A stretch of DNA of 53,667 nt from an uncultured Bacilli bacterium (GCA_950097225.1 CATNCE010000007.1:1-53667); one strand, 5' to 3'; positions 8,151-17,032 are shown, counted from the stretch's first letter. Notes: a model not told the origin generated them from the sequence alone. Program-made: numbers and translations.

Positions 8151-10496
8151 ATGAAAGCATTTAAATGTTTTTTATTAAGTTTGTTTGTAGTTTTAATTGG
8201 GGCAACAAGTGTATCAGCTGCTGCTTCTAATTTTGAAGTATTTACGAGTATGCAACCAGATATAACAGAAAATAAGGTGCGTGTCGTTTTAGGATTTGAT
8301 GGGGAAGAAGTCATGGCTGTAAAAGAGACGATTAGCTATGACACTAATAAGCTTTCTTTGGTAGAAGTAAGTGCCTTAGATAATTTTAATGTTGTTAAAT
8401 CAGATGAAAAGAAAGATGGAAAATATGCGACATTTAATGTTTTAGCTGATAGTGAGTATTCTTTTTTGAGTACAAACTTTTGTGTTTTGGTGTTTGAGGT
8501 GAAACCTGGATTTAAAGTTAATAGTAATACAGATATTTTTGTTTATGATGCTTCTGGAAGTGGGCCCGAGGAGATAAAGTATCGCTTTCGTGGTAGTGTT
8601 ATCAACATGAAACGTCTATCAGCATCGGAGATGAGTTATTTAGAAGAAGCCATAACCGATAAGACGAAGAAGAAGTTTTGGTTTGTTGAACATTCATATA
8701 TGTTTATAGTTGGAGGAATCTTTTTATTAGCAGTTATTATGGTTATATTGGTAATGCCAAGTCGTCGTAAAAAGGAAAGACGTGATGATAGTATAGAGGA
8801 TTCGATTAGGGCCAATAATTATGTTCCAGGAAGTAGCAATATTAAAATTGATCAAGCGGCAATTGATGCAATAGGCAAAGTGGAAAGGCCAATCGATATG
8901 ACGCAGGCGATAATTGTTAATGAGGATGTCAAGCCATTTGGAGATATAGTTGGTAAGTTTGAAGGCGAAGAGATAAAAAAAGAAGACAATCAATTTGAAA
9001 ATATTGGAATGATTAATGTCTTTGAGCAGAGAAATCCAGATAGTTATGAGGAACATGCAAAAGTAGAAGAGGTTGAAACTTTGCCAGAAGATCAGAAAGT
9101 TACTGCTGGTGTTGATATTAAACCGGTAATAGATTTTCCTACCAACGATGAGCTTCAGATGATAAGTGTTAATACTTTAGAGGATGTTAGCTCAAAAATG
9201 CAAGAAATTGATCCTTTTAATGTTAATTTGACTAGTGTTGATGCTAAAAGTGAAGAAGAGAAAAAAGATTCGGAAATTGAGATGCCTAAGTTAGCACAAG
9301 TTAATGGAGATGAAAAGAAGGAAAATAAAGGGAGCACTAATGCCTTAATACTATTATTAATCGTCGTTAGTGGATTTACTTCGGTAGCTTATGCTGAACC
9401 GAGTGTTTCTGATATGCGTTTATGCATCGTGAATAACGAGTATGTTAAAGAGTTTGATTACAATGATGATGGCAAAGTTGATGTTTTAGATTTAGTTTCT
9501 ACTAAAGATTTTAGTAATTGTAATTTTGAGAGTTTGTTAATTCAGGAACCAGGATTTGCAGAGTTACATGGAGAAAGCAATAACCTAATTAGTACTGATT
9601 CAAATTTTGTTAGACCAACGAAGCGACCTAGTAAAACGACTACTAAAAGGGCAGGTTCAACTAGTGCTGATAGTGGCAAAACCACTTCTAAAAAAGTAAC
9701 AACTAAGAAGCCAAATGAAGATGGTACGATAAGAACAACTACTAAAACACAAGTAGATGCAAGTACTGTTAATTATAATGTTAGTATATCAACTACTAAT
9801 GGGACAGTTTCTAGTGATTATTTTACTTTGACTAGTTCTAAAACGCGCTCTATAACATTGATTCCTAATGAGGGATATAAGGTAGATAGAGAGCGAGTTA
9901 GCTGTAATAATATATCTTATTCGTTTTCTAGCAATAATCGCATGATTTTATCTAAACCAACGGGAGATGCTAGTTGTAGTGTTGGATTCATTGTTAAAAA
10001 TGATATTAGAGTTACTTTAAGAAACTTTAAGGGCAATGGAAACTCTAATGTAGTAAATCCAGCGATTAGTTATAGTAGTACTAGCTATGATAATAATGGG
10101 CAAGGAACATTTAATCAAACTTGGCTTAGATACTTGCCAGTTCCTGATGGGTATAAATTAAAAGAAGCACCTTCGTGTGGTTCATATACAAATGGGACAT
10201 TTAGTTTGAAGGTTCCAGCTAATAATACGAGTTGTAATTTATATTTTGATCCAATATTATATGATCTTAAAGTGTATTTGCCAAATCAAAGTTCAGCAAT
10301 TAATACGGGAACTTTATCGCGCATTTTCTTTGATGAAAGTAAGAAGGTAACATTTATGGCTAATGTTAATTATAGTCGGGTTACTTGTAATGGGTTGGCT
10401 CTTAAATTAAGTAAGTCAGGGACCAATGCTCCTTATAGCTATAGTTTTACATATAAACATAAAAGTGCTTCTACTGCAATATGTCAGGTATCATGA
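8151..10496 (+). CDS. Cohesin-like/dockerin-like surface protein with two membrane spans
   Basis: A 781-residue protein with an unusual plan. Residues 1-24 are a signal peptide; about 26-150 form a cohesin-like beta domain (VKETISYDTNKLSLVEVS is the cohesin-type strand pair); about 181-203 is a transmembrane span followed by SRRKKERR; about 205-395 is acidic and low in complexity. A second hydrophobic segment at about 397-416 (ALILLLIVVSGFTSVAYA) ends like a signal-peptidase site. Next come a dockerin-like calcium loop DYNDDGKVDVLDLV (about 437-450), a Thr/Lys/Pro-rich linker (about 487-533) and a C-terminal region of Cys-containing beta modules. It looks like two exported proteins fused, with the middle in the cytoplasm. 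It is monocistronic; the ribosome site is gaggtg. Function unknown; scaffold or adhesion is a guess. Confidence 0.65.
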   Translation: MKAFKCFLLSLFVVLIGATSVSAAASNFEVFTSMQPDITENKVRVVLGFDGEEVMAVKETISYDTNKLSLVEVSALDNFNVVKSDEKKDGKYATFNVLADSEYSFLSTNFCVLVFEVKPGFKVNSNTDIFVYDASGSGPEEIKYRFRGSVINMKRLSASEMSYLEEAITDKTKKKFWFVEHSYMFIVGGIFLLAVIMVILVMPSRRKKERRDDSIEDSIRANNYVPGSSNIKIDQAAIDAIGKVERPIDMTQAIIVNEDVKPFGDIVGKFEGEEIKKEDNQFENIGMINVFEQRNPDSYEEHAKVEEVETLPEDQKVTAGVDIKPVIDFPTNDELQMISVNTLEDVSSKMQEIDPFNVNLTSVDAKSEEEKKDSEIEMPKLAQVNGDEKKENKGSTNALILLLIVVSGFTSVAYAEPSVSDMRLCIVNNEYVKEFDYNDDGKVDVLDLVSTKDFSNCNFESLLIQEPGFAELHGESNNLISTDSNFVRPTKRPSKTTTKRAGSTSADSGKTTSKKVTTKKPNEDGTIRTTTKTQVDASTVNYNVSISTTNGTVSSDYFTLTSSKTRSITLIPNEGYKVDRERVSCNNISYSFSSNNRMILSKPTGDASCSVGFIVKNDIRVTLRNFKGNGNSNVVNPAISYSSTSYDNNGQGTFNQTWLRYLPVPDGYKLKEAPSCGSYTNGTFSLKVPANNTSCNLYFDPILYDLKVYLPNQSSAINTGTLSRIFFDESKKVTFMANVNYSRVTCNGLALKLSKSGTNAPYSYSFTYKHKSASTAICQVS

Positions 10497-10503
10497 TTTA
10501 TAG

Positions 10504-10532
10504 TTGACAAAGATATCTGCATTTAATATAAT
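10504..10532 (+). promoter_or_regulatory. Consensus sigma-A promoter of the Ile T-box operon
   Basis: TTGACA (10504-10509), 17-base spacer, TATAAT (10527-10532): a perfect vegetative promoter starting eight bases after the upstream stop codon. Transcription would begin near 10539. Confidence 0.9.
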
Positions 10533-10757
10533 TTTGTTTATAAAGCAATTGATGAAGACGATGAGGTTTAAACCTTTTAGAGAAGCTGTGGTTGGTGCAA
10601 ACAGCCAAGGGGATTAGTTCATAGATCACTTCAGATGTGACTTAAGGATAAGTTAAGTTCGTTTACTCGCGTTAAGAGAATTAAGTGCATGTTACTCATG
10701 AAATAAGGTGGTACCACGGTTTTTTCCGTCCTTATATTTCATGAGTTTTTTTATTAG
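10533..10757 (+). promoter_or_regulatory. T-box leader, tRNA-Ile responsive
   Basis: The canonical T-box sequence aaggtggtaccacg is at 10705-10718. A terminator stem ctcatgaaataagg (10695-10708) / ccttatatttcatgag (10730-10745) followed by seven T overlaps it, so uncharged tRNA pairing would free the antiterminator. Stem I has the conserved distal part (ggttggtgcaaacagcc, near 10590-10606). The predicted specifier is ATC (10625-10627, then an A and the closing helix cttcag), an Ile codon that fits ileS downstream. It controls the CYTH gene and ileS together. Confidence 0.9.
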
Positions 10758-10765
10758 GAGGACTT

Positions 10766-11305
10766 ATGCAGACAGAATATGAAGTTAAAGTCTTGGAAGT
10801 AAATTATGAAGAAATGGTTTTAAAGCTAGAGAAGTTAGGTGCTATTAAAACTATGGATGTTTTACAAGAAAGATATGTTTATGATGTTATACCATATGAT
10901 GAACATAAATGGATAAGACTTAGAACAAATGGACAAGACTCTACTTTAACAATTAAGGATTTGAAAGGTAAGAGTATTGATGGGATGAAGGAAATTGAAA
11001 TAGGTGTTAGTGATTTTTTGAATACCCATGCCTTATTAGAAAATCTTGGATATAAAAGCAAGGGATTTCAACAAAATAAACGGATACAATATATTCTTAA
11101 TGGGGTAGAAATTGATTTTGATCGTTGGCCTTTAATTCCTATGTATATGGAAATAGAGGGAAAAAGTGAAGATGAGGTTAAGAGTATGCTTGAAGTACTT
11201 GGAATAGATGAGAGCATGGTAGTAACTCTAGATGTCGATAGTATATATAGGCATTATGGTATTGAGAATATAGGGGACTTAAATTTTGAAATGGAGGATA
11301 AATGA
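10766..11305 (+). CDS. CYTH-domain protein (class IV adenylate cyclase / triphosphatase family)
   Basis: A 179-residue CYTH protein. The ExExK signature EYEVK is at residues 4-8, with further charged tunnel-lining motifs WIRLRTNG (about 50-57), LTIKDLKG and MKEIEIGV, and EIDFDRWP (about 115-122). Family members are adenylate cyclases of class IV or tripolyphosphatase/thiamine-triphosphatase-like enzymes that bind triphosphates and divalent metals. The exact activity cannot be read from sequence. The gene lies between the Ile T-box and ileS, so its expression should rise when charged tRNA-Ile falls, an unusual link. Its stop overlaps the ATG that would normally start ileS. Confidence 0.85.
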   Translation: MQTEYEVKVLEVNYEEMVLKLEKLGAIKTMDVLQERYVYDVIPYDEHKWIRLRTNGQDSTLTIKDLKGKSIDGMKEIEIGVSDFLNTHALLENLGYKSKGFQQNKRIQYILNGVEIDFDRWPLIPMYMEIEGKSEDEVKSMLEVLGIDESMVVTLDVDSIYRHYGIENIGDLNFEMEDK

Positions 11306-11358
11306 TGAAAAATTTTAAATAATTAGATAAGAGAAATGTTAATGAAGTAGAAAATACG
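11291..11358 (+). other. Presumed true ileS start with in-frame TAA at codon 6
   Basis: A strong ribosome site (ggagg, within 11292-11298) precedes ATG at 11305. Reading on gives MKNFK, then TAA (11320-11322), then LDKRNVNEVENT, which joins ileS in the same frame at 11359. The amino acids on both sides of the stop look like the normal IleRS N-terminus (K-x-LDKRNVNEVE), so one base change (for example GAA to TAA) separates it from an intact gene. Confidence 0.8.
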
Positions 11359-14300
11359 ATGTTAGAAGAGTGGAAGAAACAAGATATTTTGAATAAGACA
11401 ATTGAAAATCGTGCTGGGAAAGACAATTGGGTATTTTATGATGGGCCAGCAACAGCTAATGGGATGCCAGGGTTACATCATATGGTTGCTAAATTTTTAA
11501 AAGATACGTTTTGTAAATATCAGACGATGTGTGGGCATCGAGTATTAAGAAAAATAGGTTGGGATACACATGGATTGCCAGTGGAAGTTAATGTTGAAAA
11601 GAAACTAGGTTTTACTGGAAAAAGTGATATAGAAAAATACGGCATAAAAGAATTTAATAAGCTTTGTAAGGAAACGGTTTGGGATAATGAAAATGCATTT
11701 CGTAAATTAACTGATGAGATGGGACAATTTATCGATCTTGATAATCGTTATATAACTTATGATAATAATTATATTGAGACGGAATGGTGGATTTTAAAGA
11801 AATTCTTTGATGAAGGATTATTTTATGAGGGAGTAAAAATTATGCCTTGGTGTCCAAGATGTGGAACAGGGCTTGCTTCTCATGAGGTAGCACAAGGGTA
11901 TAAAGAAATAGATGCTAATACTGTTATCGTTCCTTTTAAGCGCAAGGATATGGATGCTTACTTTTTAGTTTGGACGACAACACCTTGGACTTTGATTTCT
12001 AATGTTGGTCTTTGTGTTAATCCTAATGAAGATTATATAATGGCCTTATCAGGAGGATACAAGTTTATTTTAGCTAAGCAACTTGCTGATAGTGTATTAG
12101 GTAGTGATTATGAAGTATTAGAAAGCTATAAGGGTAGTGACTTAGAATATGTTCAATATGAGCAACTTATTCCAAGTGATATTGAGATCTCGGGAAAAGC
12201 GTTCTTTGTTACATGTGATAGCTATGTTACTATGTCTGATGGAACAGGAATTGTTCATATTGCACCTGCTTTTGGTGAGGATGATGCTAGTGTTGGCAAG
12301 AAATATAAACTTCCATATGTTAATCCAGTTTTAGAAGATGCGACTTATGGTGCTGGTTTGTGGAAGGGGATGAATATTTTTGATGCTGATTTAGAAGTAA
12401 TAAAATGGCTAAAAGAAAATGATAAATTATTTAAGAAACAAAAAATTAAACACGATTATCCACATTGTTGGCGATGTGATTCACCGCTTGTTTATTATTC
12501 ACGACCAAGTTATTATCTAGAAGTTACAAAAATTCAAGATAAGATAATTGAAGAAAATAAGAAAATAAATTGGTATCCAAGTTATGTTGGAGAGAAGCGA
12601 TTTGGCAATTGGCTTATGAATATGAATGATTGGGCAATATCAAGAAATAGATATTGGGGAACTCCATTACCTTTATGGCGTTGTTCTTGTGGACACATGG
12701 AAATGCTTGGGTCGATAGAAGAATTGACTTCACGAGCAGTCGAGGATATCGAGCGTGATTCTATTGATTTGCATCGCCCTTTTGTTGATGATATTCATAT
12801 TGAGTGTTTAAAATGTCATAAAAAGATGAGCCGTGTACCTGAAGTAATTGATTGTTGGTTTGATTCAGGAGCTATGCCTTTTGCACAATATCATTATCCT
12901 TTTGAAAATAAAGAATTGTGGGAAAGTCAATATCCAGCTGATTTTATAGCTGAGGGTATTGATCAAACAAGAGGATGGTTTTATTCATTAATTGTTTTAG
13001 GCGTATTTGTAACGGGACGTAGTCCATATAAAAATGTCTTGGTAAACGAGTTATTATTAGATAAGTATGGTAAGAAGATGCATAAATCTAAAGGAAATGC
13101 AATCGAGCCATTTACGCTTATTTCTAAATATGGAGCGGATGCTATTAGATGGTATTTACCTTATGTATCACCAACTTGGACGCCTTTGAAATTTGATGAG
13201 GATGGATTAAAAGAGGTTCATTCGAAATTCTTTAATCCGTTTAAAAATACTTATTCGTTTTTTCAAATGTATGCTAATATTGATGCAATTGATATCGATG
13301 AATGTCAGGTTGCTTATGAAAAAAGGGAAGAGATTGATAAGTGGCTGTTATCTAAATATAATAAATTACTAAAAAGTGTTACAGATGCTTATGATAAATA
13401 TGATTTAAATGAAGTTGTTAAATTAGTTACGACTTTTGTATCTGAAGACTTATCTAATTGGTATATTAGACGTAATAGAGGAAGATTCTGGGCTAGTTCT
13501 TTGGATGATTCTAAAAAGGCTGTTTATATGACTACCTATGAGGTATTGGTTGGTTTATGTAAAATGTGTGCTCCGATTATACCTTATACGACAGAAGAAA
13601 TTTATAAGAACTTAACAGGGGAAGCGTCTGTTCATTTGGCTGATTATCCTAAATATGATGAGGCACTAATTAATGAAGAAATTGAAATCAAAATGGATTT
13701 GGTTAGAGATTTAATTTCAACTGGACGTTATGTTAGGGAAGAAACAAAGATAAAGGTTCGTCAACCAATAAGTGAATGTTTAATTGATGGAAAATATGAA
13801 AGTATTTTAGGAGATCTAGTTAATTTAATTAATGAAGAGTTAAATGTTAAAAAAGTTACCTTTGTCGATGACTTATCTAAATATATGAATTTCACTATTA
13901 AGCCTAATTTTAAGGTATGTGGGGCTATGTTTGGACCAAAGATGAAGGATTATCAGAATGCATTACTTGATTTACATAATGAGGATATTGAACTTATTTT
14001 AAAAGAGGAGACTGTTACAATTGACTTTGATGGGGGTAGACTTGATGTTACTCCAGATATGGTTGATGTTAGAATTGAATCTAAAGAGGGATTTAATGTA
14101 GGTATGGAGAATAATAAGTTTATTATTTTAAATACAGAATTGACGCGTGAGTTAATTTTAGAAGGATTAGCTAGAGAAGTTGTTTCTAAGGTTCAAAATC
14201 TACGTAAGACTAATGGTTTTGAAATAGAGAATCGCATTAATTTATATTATGATGGAGATAAAGATATCTTAGCTTCTTTAGAGATGTTTGCTGATTATGT

Positions 14301-14400
14301 TAAGGAAGAGACGTTAGCAGTCGTTTATGAAAATAGTAGACGCGGGGAAGTTGTCGATATCAATGGTCATGAAGTTTATTTAGATATTGAAAAAAATTAA
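11359..14400 (+). CDS. ileS: Isoleucyl-tRNA synthetase (N-terminus interrupted)
   Basis: A class I aminoacyl-tRNA synthetase of 1013 residues from this ATG. Near the N-terminus are YDGPATANGMPGLHHM (the HIGH-type ATP-binding signature in the PGLHH variant) and GWDTHGLPVE; later TTTPWTL of the editing domain, EGIDQTRGWFYSL and KKMHKSKGN (the KMSKS loop). It charges tRNA-Ile and edits valine. The sequence resembles the type-2 (eukaryote-like) IleRS. The natural start is almost surely the ATG at 11305, blocked by the TAA at 11320. The ATG at 11359 used here has no ribosome site and would remove about 18 conserved residues. The gene is regulated by the Ile T-box upstream and ends at a terminator (14410-14440). 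Confidence 0.9.
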   Translation: MLEEWKKQDILNKTIENRAGKDNWVFYDGPATANGMPGLHHMVAKFLKDTFCKYQTMCGHRVLRKIGWDTHGLPVEVNVEKKLGFTGKSDIEKYGIKEFNKLCKETVWDNENAFRKLTDEMGQFIDLDNRYITYDNNYIETEWWILKKFFDEGLFYEGVKIMPWCPRCGTGLASHEVAQGYKEIDANTVIVPFKRKDMDAYFLVWTTTPWTLISNVGLCVNPNEDYIMALSGGYKFILAKQLADSVLGSDYEVLESYKGSDLEYVQYEQLIPSDIEISGKAFFVTCDSYVTMSDGTGIVHIAPAFGEDDASVGKKYKLPYVNPVLEDATYGAGLWKGMNIFDADLEVIKWLKENDKLFKKQKIKHDYPHCWRCDSPLVYYSRPSYYLEVTKIQDKIIEENKKINWYPSYVGEKRFGNWLMNMNDWAISRNRYWGTPLPLWRCSCGHMEMLGSIEELTSRAVEDIERDSIDLHRPFVDDIHIECLKCHKKMSRVPEVIDCWFDSGAMPFAQYHYPFENKELWESQYPADFIAEGIDQTRGWFYSLIVLGVFVTGRSPYKNVLVNELLLDKYGKKMHKSKGNAIEPFTLISKYGADAIRWYLPYVSPTWTPLKFDEDGLKEVHSKFFNPFKNTYSFFQMYANIDAIDIDECQVAYEKREEIDKWLLSKYNKLLKSVTDAYDKYDLNEVVKLVTTFVSEDLSNWYIRRNRGRFWASSLDDSKKAVYMTTYEVLVGLCKMCAPIIPYTTEEIYKNLTGEASVHLADYPKYDEALINEEIEIKMDLVRDLISTGRYVREETKIKVRQPISECLIDGKYESILGDLVNLINEELNVKKVTFVDDLSKYMNFTIKPNFKVCGAMFGPKMKDYQNALLDLHNEDIELILKEETVTIDFDGGRLDVTPDMVDVRIESKEGFNVGMENNKFIILNTELTRELILEGLAREVVSKVQNLRKTNGFEIENRINLYYDGDKDILASLEMFADYVKEETLAVVYENSRRGEVVDINGHEVYLDIEKN

Positions 14401-14409
14401 TAGTTTTTT

Positions 14410-14440
14410 AAGGAGATAAGTTTATTATTATTTCCTTTTT
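14410..14440 (+). terminator. Intrinsic terminator after ileS
   Basis: Stem aaggagataa (14410-14419) pairs with ttatttcctt (14428-14437), with one G-U pair, followed by T residues. Confidence 0.75.
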
Positions 14441-14442
14441 AT

Positions 14443-14490
14443 TTGACATAATATAGTTATCATGTTACTATTAAGTTACCTATTAGGTAA
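14443..14490 (+). promoter_or_regulatory. Promoter and palindromic operator of the HigB/HigA-like module
   Basis: TTGACA (14443-14448), 17-base spacer ending in TGT, and TACTAT (14466-14471) form an extended -10 promoter. At the expected start of transcription lies a perfect palindrome, TTACCTATTAGGTAA (14476-14490). Antitoxins of this type bind such sites to repress their own operon; binding here is inferred. Confidence 0.7.
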
Positions 14491-14512
14491 TATGTGCGAA
14501 AGGAGGATAAAC

Positions 14513-14860
14513 TTGCAATTTCAAATAAGTGATAAAAAATTAAATAAAGTTATTATGGATGCTAAGAAGTTAAGAGAGACGGTTGGTTTAGAGATGACAA
14601 GAAAAATCCTCCAAAGATTTAATGAGATTAATTCTAGTCCTAATTTCTTTCATTATGTTGAATATGGATTAGGAAAACCACATCCATTAACGTGCAATTT
14701 AGATAAATTATATGGTATAAGTTTAAATAAAAATTATAGATTAGTAGTAGAACCTTTAGTAGAAGCGTTAGATGATGATTCTCTAAAGGAATGTAAAATA
14801 GTTGATATAAAAGGAGTTGTTGATTATCATGGTCGAAAATATAACTGGATTATCCCTTGA
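14513..14860 (+). CDS. higB: HigB/RelE-type mRNA interferase toxin
   Basis: A 115-residue basic protein of the RelE/HigB superfamily (RKILQRFNEINSSPNFFHYV, then YGLGKPHPLTCNLDKLYGISL and NYRLVVEP), which cleaves mRNA on the ribosome. The TTG start at 14513 is chosen because aaggagg lies seven bases upstream; longer in-frame starts lack a ribosome site. The antitoxin gene overlaps its 3' end by 32 bases in another frame, so the pair is translationally coupled, with the toxin first as in higBA loci. The promoter with palindrome at 14443-14490 drives both. Confidence 0.85.
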   Translation: MQFQISDKKLNKVIMDAKKLRETVGLEMTRKILQRFNEINSSPNFFHYVEYGLGKPHPLTCNLDKLYGISLNKNYRLVVEPLVEALDDDSLKECKIVDIKGVVDYHGRKYNWIIP

Positions 14861-15908
14861 TTTGATTGTTCACCCAGGGGAAAGTATAAAAGAATTATTA
14901 GAAGAAAGTGATATGACACAAGATGAGTTAGCAATACGTACGGGATATTCATCTAAACATATAAGTGAAGTTTTAAGTGGGAAAAAAGATATCTCTTCTA
15001 AGTTTGCCAATGCTTTGGAGTATGTTTTTGATATTCCAACGGAGTTTTGGATTAATTTACAGGGAATATATGATAAACAAGTCTTAGAGTTAGAAAAAGT
15101 AAATAATATAACAGATAATGAATATGGCATATTAGAACAACTAAAAGAGGTTGTTAAATATTTTAATAAAATTGATTTAATTGATGATATTTCTAATAAG
15201 GCTTTAGTTGTTTTAAATTTAAGAAAGATATTCAAGTTAAATAATTTAATGAGCATTCCTAATTTGCCATTACAACAAGTAGCATTTAGAGGAGCGAAAA
15301 GTACGGTTAATATATATGTCTTATATGCTTGGCAAAAATTGTGTGAGAGTTTAACTGATAAAGTCGTAGTACATAATAAATTTGATAAGGAAAAATTGAA
15401 GACTAAGTATGATGATATAAAGGAAACGATGTTTTTAAATGCTAATGAGATGGTTGTTAAATTAAAAGAGATATTTTTAGAATGTGGAATTGTTTTTGAA
15501 GTTGTTAAACACTTTGCCGGAGCACCTGTTCAGGGATTTATCAAAAAGAAGGATGATAGAGTTATTTTGTGTATGACAATTAGGCAAGCATTTTCTGATA
15601 TATTTTGGTTTACGCTTTTTCATGAGATAGGACACATTATAAATGAAGATTTTGAGGATAAATATATTGATTATTCTATTATCGATAGTGAAATAGAGAG
15701 ACGTGCTGATGAATTTGCTAAGAATAGATTAATTAATGAAGATGAGTATAAAGCTTTTATGGATGCTAAAACTCATGAAATTAAGGACGTTGAAGAGTTT
15801 GCTAAGGCTCAGAAAGTCATTCCAAGTATCGTTATTGGGCGTATGCAAAGAGATCTTAATGATTATTCTTTCTTAATGAAATATAAGCATAAATATGTAT
15901 GGGGGTAA
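14829..15908 (+). CDS. higA: HigA-type antitoxin fused to an ImmA/IrrE-like metallopeptidase domain
   Basis: About 359 residues. Residues about 15-75 form an XRE helix-turn-helix of the HigA kind (HPGESIKELLEESDMTQDEL, then IRTGYSSKHISEVLSGK and IPTEFWINLQ). The C-terminal half contains a zinc-metallopeptidase site HEIGH (265-269) with a downstream glutamate/aspartate-rich helix (EIERRADEFA), as in ImmA/IrrE peptidases. The N-terminal domain should neutralise and repress; the peptidase may tune antitoxin stability (inference). ATG at 14829 is preferred; aaggag lies 12 bases upstream, slightly far, and TTG codons at 14817 and 14820 are alternatives. Longer than classical HigA (about 100 residues). 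Confidence 0.85.
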   Translation: MVENITGLSLDLIVHPGESIKELLEESDMTQDELAIRTGYSSKHISEVLSGKKDISSKFANALEYVFDIPTEFWINLQGIYDKQVLELEKVNNITDNEYGILEQLKEVVKYFNKIDLIDDISNKALVVLNLRKIFKLNNLMSIPNLPLQQVAFRGAKSTVNIYVLYAWQKLCESLTDKVVVHNKFDKEKLKTKYDDIKETMFLNANEMVVKLKEIFLECGIVFEVVKHFAGAPVQGFIKKKDDRVILCMTIRQAFSDIFWFTLFHEIGHIINEDFEDKYIDYSIIDSEIERRADEFAKNRLINEDEYKAFMDAKTHEIKDVEEFAKAQKVIPSIVIGRMQRDLNDYSFLMKYKHKYVWG

Positions 15909-15910
15909 AA

Positions 15911-15942
15911 AGAGGGGAATTATAAAGAGATAGTTCCTTTTT
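15911..15942 (+). terminator. Terminator after the toxin-antitoxin operon
   Basis: ggaattat / atagttcc stem with a T-tail just past the stop codon at 15908. Confidence 0.6.
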
Positions 15943-16000
15943 GTATGGCAATTTTATTATAATAATGTTATAATATCTAGTATAGAATAGGAAGAGTAAT

Positions 16001-16525
16001 ATGAATTTTGATCAATTAACGAGAATGTTATATCAAGAAAATATTAATTGGGTTTATTCAATTATTCGCGAGTTGGATGCGAAGGGGATTGAAAAAAAAG
16101 AGAAATTCATTGCTGATCCTTATGTATTTAATAATATCGTCGTTTTGGGATATTATTTTATGAATTTATATGTTGTTAGCAATATCAACGATTATGGGGA
16201 AGATGACGCTAATTTAATTATGAATTCTATTATTACAGGAGCTAGTAGTTATGATCAATATAAGTTAGCTCAAATATATAAAAAAGATATTGATTTGGGG
16301 AAATTAGTTGAACAATATAATTCGGTAGTTCGCAAGACAAAGACTTATGCTCCAACAGATGGACTTAAAGCGCGTGTTGTAGCTGTTGATGAAGTATATC
16401 GTAGAATTTATGATGTATTTAACAAACGTCACTTTAATATTTTTATTAAAGTATTCATTGCTTCTTTTAAAGATTATGAGAGTAGTGTTAAAGAGGTTAT
16501 TAATAATTATTTGATGCAAAGATAG
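16001..16525 (+). CDS. Unknown helical protein
   Basis: 174 residues, predicted mostly alpha-helical and soluble, with no signal peptide, membrane span or catalytic motif that I recognise. It has its own extended -10 (TGTTATAAT, 15966-15974) and a ggaagag ribosome site. It is followed after 11 bases by another unrecognised helical protein, so the two probably share a transcript ending at the terminator near 16982-17022. Similar paired short helical proteins occur at 50502-51455, but I see no clear sequence similarity. Confidence 0.6.
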   Translation: MNFDQLTRMLYQENINWVYSIIRELDAKGIEKKEKFIADPYVFNNIVVLGYYFMNLYVVSNINDYGEDDANLIMNSIITGASSYDQYKLAQIYKKDIDLGKLVEQYNSVVRKTKTYAPTDGLKARVVAVDEVYRRIYDVFNKRHFNIFIKVFIASFKDYESSVKEVINNYLMQR

Positions 16526-16536
16526 GGTTTGATATT

Positions 16537-17001
16537 ATGATAATGACTAGTAATGAGAAGATTAAGCAGGTTTTTAATGCTATTAAAGAGAATGGTTTGA
16601 ATGCTTTTGATGACGAATCATTATCAAAGTTGTTGGCAATTTTAAATGAGAGAGAACTAGATGATTTTATGAATAGAGCTTTTGAAGAGCTAGGGGGAGT
16701 TGATGCATTAAAAAGAGTAATGGCGATTCGCCCTTTTGTCGAGGCTATAGTTAATCAAGACTTGTACAGAATAAGAACTAGTTCATTATTTAATAATTAT
16801 CGATCATCTTTAGAAGATGATAATTATGTGGAATTTTTGAAAACTCTTCATATTCAGGAGCTAGCCGATTTGAAAAAGTATATATCTTTTACGTTGATTA
16901 CCGAAGATGAAAATAATATGTCGGGGTCAAAAAAGATTATTAATATGATTACTAGATTAATAAAACAAAAAGAAGAAGCAAAAAAACCTCGTTTTGAATA
17001 A
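16537..17001 (+). CDS. Unknown helical protein
   Basis: 154 residues, helical, charged, no membrane span. The N-terminal part (NEKIKQVFNAIKENGLNAFD, then LAILNERELDDFMNRAFEEL) suggests a small bundle with a repeated amphipathic pattern. An alternative start is ATG 16543. Second gene of a two-gene unit with the preceding ORF. Function not recognised. Confidence 0.6.
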   Translation: MIMTSNEKIKQVFNAIKENGLNAFDDESLSKLLAILNERELDDFMNRAFEELGGVDALKRVMAIRPFVEAIVNQDLYRIRTSSLFNNYRSSLEDDNYVEFLKTLHIQELADLKKYISFTLITEDENNMSGSKKIINMITRLIKQKEEAKKPRFE

Positions 17002-17022
17002 TAAATGGAAACGAGGTTTTAT
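16982..17022 (+). terminator. Intrinsic terminator
   Basis: aaaacctcgttt (16982-16993) and aaacgaggtttt (17008-17019) form a 12-bp stem; it overlaps the stop codon of the preceding gene. Confidence 0.8.
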
Positions 17023-17032
17023 TATGCAAAGA

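Noticed and set aside
11359..11361. ATG 11359 as a real ileS start
   Set aside because: No ribosome site and it would remove conserved N-terminal residues; reported instead as an interrupted start.
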